From contig NC_081824.1 of the NCBI RefSeq assembly GCF_030867095.1, positions 251,411,956-251,475,955 on the forward strand: a stretch of 64,000 nucleotides of DNA. The letters run 5' to 3'. Made by a program: the position numbers and the translations under genes. Shown piece after piece: positions 47,101 through 58,479 of this stretch (its first letter is position 1; each line of letters opens with the position of its first letter). Below the pieces are notes generated by a model, which did not search any database, was not told the origin of the DNA, and worked only from the letters and a program-made list of their open reading frames with translations. The DNA is from Alligator mississippiensis. Its lineage: Eukaryota > Chordata > Crocodylia > Alligatoridae.

Positions 47101-49929
47101 TTTAATCATGTGTATAAATGTGTTAAAAGTCTCCTGATTAAAGTTCCTTTGCAAAGATCGCTCACTTCCTTAGTTGTCCTTTTTACATGGGGCTGAATGT
47201 ATAAAGGGATCAGCTGTGTATGGCGTGAGATGTTGCTACTTAATAATGACTCACTGAATCTGAATCCCCAGTGCATAATGCTAGGTATGGTCTGGTGTAA
47301 ATCTGTTGATTTCAAAGAAGTTATGCCACTGTAAAACTTGAATTAGGGAGTAGTGAATCTTGAGGGGCCAAAACTGGAGTGCTGCCTTTTAACTTTTACA
47401 GATGTGATTAGCTGTTTGAGGGACTCAGTGTTGGTATGTGTTGCAGATTCAGGACATTTGGTGGGAATGTGTTCTGCTATGAGTGTTCACAAGAATAACA
47501 CCAAAAAAAGGAGGTGTTTGGTAAGTAAGCGTGTTCCAAAATGAGTTCCCAGGCTGTCTGCTGCATCACCCTGCTGTCGGATACTAGCACCCTGTCATAC
47601 CAGTGGAGTCCTCTTTGCTTCAGCTCATGGTATGGATAAATTCTGGTCTCTATCTGAAACAGAAGGAACCCAGGGCAGAGACAGAAAGATCTTTCAGGGA
47701 AAACCCTGGAACAGCTTAGCTCAGAAGAAAGCTTAGGCTGAGATTTATGTTATATTGCTCTTAAAGTCAAATCTAAGTATGCAGGTAAGTTTGAACCAAA
47801 TCCACTGTGTATGTTCCCTGGAGTGGAGTGGGAATGCTACTGGCTTCCAAAGAGAATAAAACAGGACAAAGTGCCTCTCTCCTAACTCATGTTGACGATC
47901 TTTGCATGCATTGGTCTCCTTATATATCTTCATCTTAATGTGGATGTAAAGAAGAACGAACCCTATCTGTACTATGCTCAGAGCAAAGTGAAAGACACAT
48001 CTTTTCTCAAGAGAAACTTTTGCTTTTCCATGTGTCACCACGAAGGGGCAGCATTACCTTTCAGAGCCTTCTGTCTGCAAGCCCTCAGCCAAATTGAAAA
48101 TTAATCGAGCTACACATAGGAATGAGTCTGTTCGGAGCTTTGCGAGCCAAGCCACATTTTCACGTGTCATCAACCTGGAACTACAACCAATCCCTGAACT
48201 CACTTGAAACCTGGCCCCAGGCTCACTCCACAGTTCACAAACCTTGCAAAAATTCTCCAGAAATCCAGCTCAAGTTTCAGATTAGTTACCAAAATCCTAA
48301 TGTGAAGTTTCATCTGCCCTGTGGTTCTATTCAAAGTATTATGGGCAGTCCCTAACCCTCTGTCCAAGCTCACTGTTGGGACAAGATTTCACGAAGCCCT
48401 CATCAGTACCCAAGAAGCCAGAGAGGGTGCATTATCATTTCAGCCCAATGAAAATGGCATGATTATTGCACGTGATTACCACAATGCTGAGAGCAACAGT
48501 TTCTCCTCAAGGCAAAATGTGCCTCCCTGCCCTCCCATTCTGCAGCCTTCACTTACCATGCTTATTAAGAGGGATGTTCAGATCCTATGGCACGGAGCCT
48601 AGTATAGATGCACAGATGCTCACTACGCTTGACTTCCAACAAATGCATCAGAAATTGAATGGTGACAGGCAAGCATATGCAGCTGGCAACAGTCCTCTTC
48701 CGTTCTGGCACCAACTTTGGGCCTGGAAGCAACTATTGCTAAGGGAGGTAAGATGAAAAGATGAGAAGGAACCAGGTATCCCCAAGCAGCGTTTAAATAC
48801 TTGTTTGCCAAGGTAAAGACAAACAGTTGGAACAATTTGCAAATATGTGTTTGACGCCCCCTGAGCCAGGAGAAAAAGCAACATGGCCAGAGTCCAATTT
48901 TCACCATGAACAGTGAACGGTGCTGCCTGAACAGTGCAGACTGGGAAGCACATGGGCAATTTTGTTCAGAGAATTTACATTTTAACTATAATAAGGCAAT
49001 CACTAGAGCTGGCTACTGCAGCTTGAATCTCATCTGTACAATATATCTCAACTGGAATATCAGCAACAAACCACCCTACATCTCCACGACAATATGACAT
49101 CTGGAACGTCTTCCTGGCTATAGGTCTCTGCCAGAAACACTTCAGTCTCCTTAAGCCCTTGTCATCAAGGAGGCTACAGCTTTACCGCAGCATGTAACAC
49201 TGAGCAAAGGGAGAGACTTCAGCAGCTCTGCTGTATTCCCTGCCACTCTTAGGAAGGAACTAAGCCATAGGTACAAGACCTGCTTCTAATTTTTCACCCT
49301 TTTTTTTTGCTCTTTGTTTTGCAACATATCTACCAATACTTGGTCATGTTTGGCCAAGAGCCATTTCGACCCAACTGAACTTCAATTCTCTTCACCCAGC
49401 TGCCTCACAGGATGCCATGGCTAAGTTGTAGCAATTGTGCTGTGTATAACTGAGTCTCATGCAGTGCCTGTCTAGACTCCTGTTAATTCCCCCTGGCCCG
49501 GCACTCAGTAACAGTGAACTAACCTGTTCTCCAGAGCACCTGCTCCCAGCCATTCCTGGTGTCAGGCCTCTATTAGCATGTCCTTTCAGAGTCTTTGGGG
49601 CAGGATCCTTTGACAAAGATCCCTTAAGGTCTTGCTTAGACTCGGGCATTGTGCAATATCCTCTTGGGTCTCCAATTTGGGCCCTGCTTATCAAGAAACA
49701 ATTCTTTCCTCTTTTATGCCTTTAAAGCCACTGACACCCAGACTCACCAGGCTGGGTCATTGGCATGCCAGAAACCTGTGGATCCAGTTCAGACTTGTGT
49801 TTCCTTTGTTTCCAAGGAGGGACCCGTACCAGCTTAGCCATGTCCAGACCATCCCTTAAAAAAGTAACCCAAAGTGAGATCAACCACTGTGCCTACACCA
49901 TGAGCCTCATGACTCTCTAGCTGAGTTAT
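44190..49929. other. No gene recognised; 5.7-kb stretch after TEX55
   Basis: It begins with the TEX55 3' UTR. Beyond that I find no splice-flanked coding block and no named repeat. From memory the next + strand gene in human is UPK1B, a tetraspanin. None of its characteristic cysteine-rich exons are visible. Confidence 0.5.
44217..44252 (+). repeat. 18-bp tandem duplication in the TEX55 3' UTR
   Basis: The unit gtggcttctggccctgcc is present twice in direct contact just after the TEX55 stop codon. It looks like a recent slippage duplication and has no evident function. Confidence 0.8.
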
Positions 49930-51360
49930 ATGGGACAAAGGCTAGAAACAGACATTGCCAAATGAAACGAAACAGATGTGCCAGGATGTGTTCCAGTGCA
50001 CCCAATCCATGTCATGAGTGAAACACACGTCACCCGTTGTCCCACGTGTTGATGCTGCAGGACACCAGGCGGTGCGTTCTCTCAGGGCTTGATGGTCCCA
50101 GTCCTGCACACTCCAGGAATTCCCACACCAGACTGAGCCCATCAAGCCCTGGGAGTGCCAGTCTGGTTTTCTCCACTTACTGAGACACACCCCTGGGATC
50201 TCATAGGGTTTCCCTGCTTACCAAGATGTGCCCTGGAGGTCCCAGGAGCACATCATTTCTGTAAGCAGTGACACCTTGGCAGGTGCTCCCTTGGCAGGGC
50301 TTGAGGGGCCCAAACCTGCATGGGAATTTCTGGGGTGCACAGGATCAGGCCCCATAAACCTCCAGAGCACCTGCCAAGGGCAGCTGGGGAGCATAGGCAA
50401 CTCCACGCTGCCTGTGCTCTCACTCCACAAAGTAAACAGATGCCCACTCCTAACTAGCGGCACAAATTCATACCACCTTCATCGCAGGCATTATTTGTGA
50501 TGCAACAAGGGGTTTACGAGTGCTTGTACATGTGTTGCCATTACCATATACACATGACAAAAATGTCACTTTGTGTGGCTTAATGTTGTCACACTGTACA
50601 TGTGCAAGAGTTTTGGGGGGTTTAAATGAGTTAGCATTGTTGCAAACTAAACTACATTCTGATGTAGTTTAGTCTGCAACAGTGCATTGCAGCTACAGCT
50701 GTTAGTCAGCTCACCAACCAGCCACTGGAGAAGCAAGCAGGCTCCACAGAAAAAAAGGATCAGATCCCTCGCTACTTCTGCCTTTAGCAAGCACCTGGTG
50801 AAGGCAAAAGCAGCGAGGGGCCCAATGCTTTTTTTTTCCCCAGCAGAACCTGCCCACTTCTCCTGCAGGCAGGGGATGAGCTTACAGTGGGCCAAGCAGC
50901 CCCATAGCTGTGGAGAGCCCTGGTCCTTCCCTCCACGGTGGTCGCACCCCTGGGGCCACTCAGGAAGGCTGCTAGTGGGCTGGGTGCTGCCCCAGCTTGG
51001 GGTTGGGCCAGGTGCTGCATCCAAGCTGGGGCAGCACCCAGCCTGATACCAGCCTGCCTAGGCAGCCCCAGGGGACACCACTGCTATGGAGGGAAGGACC
51101 AGGCCCCTGTAACTCAGGGGCGACTTGGCCTGCCAGCAGCTCACCCCCCGGCTGAAGGCAGGCTCTGCTGGAAAAAAAAGAAAAAGAGATCAGGCCCCTT
51201 GCCATAACATGACAGAAAAATAAAAACCCCTAAATTGAAATGGTGGGTTTTAATTAAAAACCCACTGTTTCAATTTTGGGGACACAGAATGCAACCCTAA
51301 GGACTAAACCCCCATCACGTGTACAAGCACCCTGTATGTCTGTTTGTTTGGCCTTTGTGC
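49930..51360. mobile_element. Candidate outer element of a nested pair
   Basis: The left edge reads gggacaaaggctagaaacag followed by acat, and the reverse complement of 51337-51360 reads ggcacaaaggccaaacaaac followed by agacat. These form an imperfect inverted repeat of more than 20 bp. Between them, a second TA-flanked element sits at 50517-51334. If that inner element is taken out, the outer element would be about 610 bp. No target duplication is clear and the family is unknown. Confidence 0.45.
50517..51334. mobile_element. Inner TA-flanked foldback element, 818 bp
   Basis: The termini are cgagtgcttgtacatgtgtt and, reversed, cagggtgcttgtacacgtga, with TA on both outer sides (50515-50516 and 51335-51336). 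The interior from about 50820 to 51180 is a long imperfect palindrome centred near 51010. The left arm reads agcagaacctgccc ... tggtccttccctccac ... gggctgggtgctgccccagc, and the right arm repeats it inverted. Two further hairpins are at 50650-50682 (actaaactacat / atgtagtttagt) and 51233-51277 (gtgggttttaat / attaaaaacccac). It has no coding capacity. It is a mariner-type foldback by its TA flanks. Confidence 0.65.
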
Positions 51361-51392
51361 CTCCATAAAAATTTTTATGGAGGCACAAAGGC
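51351..51392. repeat. Perfect 42-bp palindrome
   Basis: Each 21-bp arm (gcctttgtgcctccataaaa then a) is followed without any spacer by its exact reverse complement. It lies 17 bp beyond the right end of the inner element and its left arm contains the terminal sequence of the outer element. It may be a junction of two inverted termini. Perfect spacer-free palindromes of this size are unusual and could form a cruciform. Confidence 0.95.
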
Positions 51393-51698
51393 AATGACAG
51401 GAGATGTATGCTTCCACCATAAGGGACACTTTGATGCTTGCCCTTTCATTGGAAGAGATGTACTTATTCAGGCTGTAATACTGTTGCTGTGTGCCACAGG
51501 CCTCTCCCAGCACGTGAGAGCCACAATCTTGGCTGCTGTAAATGTCTGTGAGCTTGCATCAGTGGAATGCTCCTAGAGCAATTTGCAAGTTCTGATGAAT
51601 GATAGTGCAGCTCATTTTAAAGTATTCAGATGCCAAGAATGCAAGCCACTGATATGCTCAGCTCACTGCAAGGGGTAGAATATAAGCTTCTGTTAAAG

Positions 51699-52109
51699 CA
51701 GTGGTCTTCGACCTTTTTAAATAGATGACCTTTGGCATTCAAAAGCAACCCAAAATTTACTGTGTGCGGCCACCACCCCTTACCCCATGATCCTTTTCTC
51801 CCGCCCAGCAGGTTAGTCTGTGGGGAGGGAAGGGGGGGCAGATTGAGGCAGAAGGAGAAACAATGATTTGGAGGCATGCCTGCCCAGGAGGTAAGTCCCA
51901 CCTGGCTGGGACCCCACTCAACTTATCCCTGCTCCTGCCTCTGCAGCACTGTCCCTCACTGTGGGGGCCTCCATCTAGTCCCTACTACTTCCCATGCCCA
52001 CGGACTGACCTGCTGGGCTGGGCACATGCATGCATGCGGGCACTCAGCCTCCCTATCCCAGCCTTGTATCAACTCCAAGAGGCTCCGAGAGCCTGGTTGG
52101 TGACCATTG
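51699..52109 (-). mobile_element. Non-autonomous hAT element, family B copy 2
   Basis: This is the family of 13736-14158 in the opposite orientation. The left end cagtggtcttcgaccttttt matches the reversed right end of copy 1, and gcaaccaaa / gcaacccaaa and the CCAACC ends also agree. The flanks tgttaaag (51691-51698) and tattagag (52110-52117) agree at 6 of 8 positions, a decayed target duplication. Confidence 0.8.
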
Positions 52110-52239
52110 TATTAGAGGAAGCCCTGTCCCAATTAATATGAGTACAGGACTTGGGGTTCACTCCCATTGATTTTATGGAGCAGGATCAAGTTGCTGGTCC
52201 TCGGATCTGCTGTCAAAGGGTCCTTACTAATTGCTTTCC

Positions 52240-52782
52240 TCTAAGAAAAAAATTATCTAGGGCGTTGGAAGTCTTTGTCGTGGAAACACACACAGAGTAC
52301 TTTTGGGTCAGGTCAGCAGAAGCTTTTATTCAAAAGAAACTACAGCTGTAGGGGGAGTTCCAAAGTGACATGGATTTCCCAAGCACTTGGAAGGGGTCCC
52401 CCCCCAAGAGCAAAATCAGGAGGCTTATATACTTTTTAACAGTCGCTTACAACTCACGTGATCATATAGTGAAATTAGCATGAAAAGCGGCTATAATATT
52501 ACTTCATTATTTCTTTGCTGTTATCAGGATGGGAATTATGGGGGAGATAGGGTTAGTTCACAAACCTCCTTCTTGCACCTGGAAATCTACTTTGTACATA
52601 CTTTTTTTTTTTTTTACCTTCAAGGCCGCGGTGAGCGAAGCATTTGCAGAAGAGTTACAAAGAACAAACACTTGCCCTTATCTGTTCTACTGTACCGAGC
52701 CAGCAATTCTACACAAAGCGGTTATGTCATCTTATAACTAAAATAATCAAAGTTTAAGGCATATATTTTTTCTGATTCCACA
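52240..52782 (-). mobile_element. Solo LTR fossil (retroviral type), family unknown
   Basis: Read on the minus strand, the sequence starts tgtggaatcagaaaaaata, has a TATA-like atataagcct near 52430-52421, and an AATAAA polyadenylation signal (52330-52325) followed by agcttctgctgacc and a U5-like stretch ending near 52240. The order of TATA box, leader and polyadenylation signal is that of an LTR (U3-R-U5). No internal gag, pol or env sequence adjoins it, so it is a solo LTR left after recombination. The lower boundary is approximate and the age is unclear. Confidence 0.5.
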
Positions 52783-54375
52783 TCTTAAATTAACTTAAAA
52801 ATGAGCACCTTTTGTCACCAAGCAGTTACCCCATGTTCCAGGATGATCCATCCACCAGCCTGGATGGGGCAGGATAGAGAGAGATGAAGGAAGCCAAGAA
52901 TAGGTGAGGTAGCTCTCCAAAAGGAGCCTATGAGTATTTCATTTATCATCATCTACACGCAACATCTATGCCCACTTCCAGTGAAGCTTCCAATGAGGCT
53001 TCTTACTTCTCTGGTCATACAAAACCTTCTATGGAGACAGGCTTAGACTACTAGTTCTTCCCTAACTTAGTCCCTTTTCCTAAGCTGTTTTTCTCTTCTA
53101 CAGGTCCTTCCTGGAACGGATCTCCTTCTGGCTGACCCACATTATGCCATGCTGCAGTCTTCTCCTCTCTCTAGGATAACCTGGGTCTACCTTATGTAAA
53201 GTACCTTGTACCTAGTTCCTCCTCCTTCCAGCAAACTCTGGGAAGGATTCACAGTTAATTGGAGTAAACTTTTTAAGCTTCCTCTATGGTGACAGTTCAC
53301 TTTGTTACACGCTGCCACAATTATTTGTGGAAATATGAGTAAAAGAATTCAAAAGAAAAATTAGGAAAAATAAAAGTCTTGCAAAAGCATTTACCTAACC
53401 TTCAAAAAAAATATGACTATCACTGTTCACCTGGGAAACTGCACAAGAACAAATTCATAAAGTATGTTTTTCAGAGGAAAAAATAACCCAAAACCTTGAA
53501 TCTCCTTTCTTCAGATATACTAAGGAAAGAAGATGCAAATCAGATTCGGTCCAAAATACCAGGATCAGCAACATCACAGAGATGCCTCAAGCTAAGCTCT
53601 CCAAGGCACTAATCAACAGGGCATCTGAAGAAAGAACCGTTTTACTGCCTTCCATATTACACTAAATATATACAGACAATTCTGCTTTTTGTGACACATT
53701 TTTGAAGATGTATATGGAGTGGTTAGTGAGAAGATCCAGCAGTTTATTCCAGTTCCCTGTAATTAGCCTCAGTCAGAATTGTTGCTAATAATATGCAATT
53801 CATCTCTTAGCACTCAGCATTGTTTAGGAAATGTTTTAAGGGATGGCATGGAGTTCCCCTGATCTCCCTAGGTGGCATTCACTTATATATTGTCTGTCCC
53901 CTGAAGTTATTTCTCCAAGGCTAGATGGTATAGAAATGACCACTGGCGGGGGAATTGCTTCAGAAAGAAAGCGGTCTTCCAAGTGAAATGATGATCTTGC
54001 CTCCTATTAGTGTGGGGGGAGCTGGAGGTCAGAGGAGCGGAGGTAGTGGGTGGATATGATCGCAGAGAGGTGACCTGGGGCCAGACCAGAGTGAACCTGG
54101 AAGTCTAAGTAGTTGAACAAGCATCTGTCTCAGAAAATCCCACATCCTCACCCTCAACACACAGATGCAATGAGAGAGGGAAAGGCAGCTGCAAGAAATC
54201 TCCTCACCTCTCAGGAGAACTGGCTCACAGCCACAATACTTGGAAGACACAAACATGACAGGCCCAAGATGTAGCCTCAAAGACAAATCTGGCTCGAGGA
54301 AGAAGGGTGGGCTGTGGTCTGAGAGCAGCTGTCCTTCTTTCATGGGAGGCAGAGATGTCTAGGGAGAAAGACCCT
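52783..54375. other. No gene recognised
   Basis: AT-rich non-coding sequence with scattered poly-A runs. No exon or named repeat was seen. Confidence 0.5.
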
Positions 54376-54378
54376 AGG

Positions 54379-54500
54379 CTTAGTGCATAACTAGGGGCGG
54401 GCAACCAGGGCACCTACCCTGAGTACCAATTTAGAGATGGGCACAAGATTGGCAACCACCGCTGCCACCCAGGGCACAGAAATTATTTGTTACACTTCTG
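54379..54500. mobile_element. Family C element, copy 2
   Basis: The left end, ttagtgcataactaggggcg followed by ggcaaccagggca, matches the nested copy at 22346. The reversed right end reads cagaagtgtaacaaataat. Length is about 120 bp. No clear target duplication was found. Confidence 0.5.
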
Positions 54501-54976
54501 CCCACAGCACCGAATCCCTCACAACTGCACGCCTTCAGGAAGGTCATTGATACACCTCAAAAAATATTAACTCCATTGGCATAGTCCCCAAGCCTTCTAT
54601 TTTCACAACTTGTTTGGGTGACATGGAGACAGAAGCTTTGGGCTTCATTTCCAGATACATTAAAGTCCCTTTACAGGGCAGTTGTGGGACCTTCCTCTAG
54701 AAAGAGGAGGAGATTTTATAGCAAGAAGATAGCACCCTTCATAAATGATCTAAGCTGATTTTAGCCAGACTGTCCAAAGTGATTTCTGTTCAGCACCCCA
54801 CTGGAAAACACAAAAGCTCCTGGAAAAAAAATCAGTTAGGGTGCATAGTTGAACCCACATACTTAAGCAATAATTGCTTGCAGACAACACCTAGAAACAT
54901 AGGATTTCCAGTTTTCTATCAGTCATTTGCCTATCAAGTTGAGTGCCTTGCCTTCTGCATTGACTAATGTCTAAGG

Positions 54977-55541
54977 CAGGAGCAGGCAAAGTCTGGCCTG
55001 CAGGCCAGATCCGGCCAGCAGCGGGACTCCATTTCCCAGCAGCCCCTGCCCGCATGGCTGGGTCTATGTTGACCCCAGCCGCAACTGCACTGTGATAGTG
55101 CAATGCTGGGGTTGCCATAGAGACCTACCCCAGCTGTGCTGGCAGGGCATGTGGCAGGGCAGGGTAGAGGGCTGCTACGGAGCTTCTGGCATCTTGCAGG
55201 GGGGACAGCATGGGCCAGGGCCAGGGCAGAGCCACGATCTGTAGCCTGCATGCTGCAGGGCCAGGGCAGAGTTCCAGCCTGTAGCCCTTGGCCAGATTGT
55301 GGCTCTGCCCTGGCCCTGGCCCAAACTGCACCCGCTCCAAGATCCCAGCAGCTCTGGAGCAGCCCCCTGCCCTGCGCTTCCAGCACAGCTGGGGCTGGTC
55401 TCCGTGGCAATCCCAGCCTTGTGCTATCACAGCGCAGCTATGGCTTGGGTCTTCATAGAGATCAGCCCCAGCCGTGCAACCAGGGGCTGCTGGGAAATGG
55501 AATCCGGCTGCCAACCAGATCCCACATTTTGCCCACCCCTG
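54977..55541. mobile_element. 565-bp foldback hAT element
   Basis: The element is flanked by gtctaagg (54969-54976) and atctaagg (55542-55549), an 8-bp target duplication with one difference. The ends are caggagcaggcaaagtctgg and, reversed, caggggtgggcaaaatgtgg, of the common hAT type. The two halves are inverted copies: arms of about 255 bp (54977-55235 and 55290-55541) share atttcccagcagcccctg, gctgtgatag/cactgtgatag, agctgtgctgg and ggccagggccagggcagagc, around a loop of about 55 bp. It has no transposase, and open frames across it are GC artefacts. Confidence 0.82.
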
Positions 55542-55549
55542 ATCTAAGG

Positions 55550-56590
55550 CAAATGCAATGTATGGAGAAAAATAAAACACAGTGTACCTAGCCAGTGAAG
55601 TCTGAGGGCTGGGATTTCTCTCCAAGTGATGTCCCCTTAACATGTGAGATTTTTAACCTGTTTTCTTCCCATGCAAAGCTGAAAGTGTAGTCAACAGCAT
55701 GGAAATGAGGAGGGCCTTTATCTTCTTTTGACATAGAAGGGATGCAGGTGTAGGAATGACTCATGAGGTCCAGATAGTTTGGCTGGTGCTGTCTGTTCTC
55801 CTCGTGTGCAATCTCTCTCTGGATGCTGAATCACTGCTTATCTCATGGCGTGGAAGCAAAGGGAGCAGGAGGGTGTGGAGGAGTTCATCCCTTTGTAGTT
55901 CAAAATGCGTAGATTCTGGGGTACTAGCCACAGGGTCGAATGAGGTGTTTATAATCATCCTTTTCTTGCAAGCAACCTCTGATGTCCTTCCAAATGCAAA
56001 CATTAGAAAGCAAGGAAACGCCATGATCTGGGGCACCCTTTACTTGTAACTAAATGCTCCCACAGGACATTTCCAAGGTCAGTGAATTTTCTTCTGCATC
56101 CCCCCAATAAGGAATACATTGTACACACCCCACACCCTGGCATCCCCTCCTCACAGTGTAACACGCAGCCTTAGTTAACAGAGCAGCTTGACATTTTTCC
56201 CCCCAAAATTATTTTGACAACAAATGGCTTTAAAAAAAAACATTTCAATTAATTATTAAAGGCTTTTAAATAATTTTTCAAAGCTCTTTATTTTGTTAGA
56301 TGAAAATCAGAAACAAAAACATTTAGTTAGTTAGTAGTTTTTCAGATATTTTCATTTTTCCTTTTATTTTCCTTTTTCCTCTTTTCTTTTGGCTCAATTC
56401 TTCCCTTTGGCTTTCTCCTTTAAAATTGAATATAACCTTGTTTCCCTGTCATTTATAAAACAAAGAAAAACATTTAAAGATGGGAAAAATAAGTCATAAA
56501 AATGGAGGGGACCCCACAAAACTGAAAGCACTTGCAACATTTTTCACCTAGTTAATTCTTATTTTTTCAACCACTATTGTTAATTCCAAA
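55550..56590. other. No gene recognised; AT-rich part at 56190-56480
   Basis: The right part is very rich in A and T with poly-A and poly-T runs. Nothing with coding character was seen. Confidence 0.55.
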
Positions 56591-56599
56591 TTTATATGA

Positions 56600-57115
56600 C
56601 CCCCCCCCCCCCCAACACACACATCCTCACCCGGTAAATAACCTGTGTGTTGGGTTGTATCTGGACAGGTGTGTATTCAGGGATTTGTGTGTGTGTGCAT
56701 TTGTGTACATGCACATGCATGCACTTGCATGCCCATAGACCATGAGTGAATGTGTGGGTCTGCATGTGTGTGTGTGTGTATGAAAGGGTCTGAGCATGTA
56801 TGTATCCACATTCACATGCTTGTACACGTGTATGAGTCTGCATGTGTGTAGGCCTGGACATGTGTACGTATAGGTCTGCATGTGTGTGCTTGTAGCATGC
56901 ACCTGGAAATTCATGTACCTATGTGTCTGGATGTATGTCCCTACATCTGGACATGTAAATATGGGTCTGGGCATGCATATAGACTTGTGTATCTAGGTGT
57001 GTATTTGTATGCATTCATGTGAACATATGGGCATGTACAGGTCTAGGTCTACAGGTGCATAAGTATTTGCTTGTAAGCACAGACTTACCTTATGCAAGTA
57101 CATGCCTCTGCATGC
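56600..57115. repeat. C-run followed by a degenerate TG/CATG tract
   Basis: A run of about fourteen C (56600-56613) is followed by roughly 480 bp of decayed (TG)n with frequent tgcatgtgtg and catgtgtac elements. It is largely alternating purine and pyrimidine, so it can adopt Z-DNA. In reverse, its frames encode His/Thr-rich runs that are not genes. Confidence 0.85.
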
Positions 57116-57119
57116 ATGT

Positions 57120-57740
57120 GCACTCAAGCAAACACTGAGCTTTCCTTTAAAAAAATATATTCTGCCGCCCTCTTTTCTGACACCAGCATTCTCTCCTAAT
57201 CTGATCAATGGGCCTGCTGAGCCAGTTCAGCAGAAAGCTTTCTCTATCTTAGGCAAACCACTGCGACAGCAAAGGAGCGAATGCCATCCACCCCACCCTT
57301 CCGCACCCTTTTCTACCCCAGGAAATGTCTGCCTGACACTTTGTGAATGGAATAGGATTATACCAACTGCAAGAAGGTGCTTTCTTGAAAGCCTCTCTTC
57401 CTGCTGGTGACTAGCTGGTTAAGCCCAGGTACTCCAAAAAACTGACCTCTCCACCTTTTTTCTTTGACAGGCTCTTTCCTCACCTGCTTTTCTCAGATAG
57501 ACTTCCAATGTACAGTGCCTTATTCTGGAAAGAGATGGAGTTTCCATTTCTCACCCTCTTCTCTCCTGCATCCCCTCTTGGGCTATAGCAAGCCATCTTA
57601 CCATGGCAGCCAACAGATGGAAGCCCATGTTCAATTGCTGCTGCATACACTGCCTCGTGTGGGGCACTTACAGCTAGGCATCCTTAGTCACCACTAGGCT
57701 TCCTCAACAGCCAACTGAGAAGATCACACATAGGCTTTTG
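57120..57740. other. No gene recognised
   Basis: Ordinary non-coding sequence between the TG tract and repeat family A copy 2. Confidence 0.5.
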
Positions 57741-57741
57741 G

Positions 57742-58472
57742 ACTAAGTTTAGACAGTCAAAAAGCCCTGGCTGAATCAGTTCAGTCTTTGCAGGTTTGTC
57801 TAAGCTGCACAGATTAAATTGAAACAGAAGTGGCAGACATTTACCTTTGATTCAGGAAATGCAGTCACATGCCTGCAGTGGCTCAGGCCAGAAGATGGGG
57901 GCACTAGAGTACAGCTCTCTGGCATGCAGCTAGCATGGGCTAAGTGTTTGCTTCCTCTTTCTGCTTCCCGAGGGCTCTGGGATTTGCAGTCCACAATCAC
58001 AACAGTAGGACTCTACAAGGGTGCTCATCACCTCCTCTTACTGCTTCCAGGTGCCTCTGGGATTTGTAGTCCAGACTTGCAGCCAGCAGTAAATTTGAGT
58101 GGGGGAATGGGTGGTTAACCCCTTCCCTGGCCCCAGACCCCAGTTGGGGGTTGACTGAGCTGTATCCCCAGCTAGGCTTGGGCCACCCCTTCTCTGTGGA
58201 GCAGACAGTAGAGCCCAGCTCAGGGCTGGAAAGCATGCTGGGAAACTGTGATTTAACTTGAACCAGGAAGGGGTTTGGGACAGAAGTTTCATAAACCAGC
58301 TTGACACAAATCAGTTAAGTCTAATTCAGTCTACATTCTAATTAAGTCTACATTCAACCAGGTTTATCTTGAACCAGTTTCAGCCATTTTGAAACTGGTT
58401 TATGTTCACTGATCCTCTATTCTGTTACAAGTTTAAACCAGTTTCTGATCACTTAAACCGGTTTATGTGTAC
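57742..58472 (+). repeat. Dispersed repeat family A, copy 2
   Basis: It aligns along its length with 11307-12078 in the same orientation. It contains the family hairpin (aaccagtttc 58372-58381 with gaaactggtt 58391-58400) and the two tctgggatttg-agtcca blocks. It is shorter than copy 1 in the GC-rich middle and has a short duplication (aagtctacattcaacc/aattcagtctacattc) near 58315-58360. Confidence 0.7.
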
Positions 58473-58479
58473 GGCCCTT

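Noticed and set aside
55125-55643. Open frames of 148-172 codons on both strands
   Set aside because: They lie in the GC-rich arms of a foldback hAT element, and their paired appearance on both strands reflects the palindrome, not coding.
56592-56974. His/Thr-rich frames on the minus strand
   Set aside because: They are translations of the degenerate TG tract.
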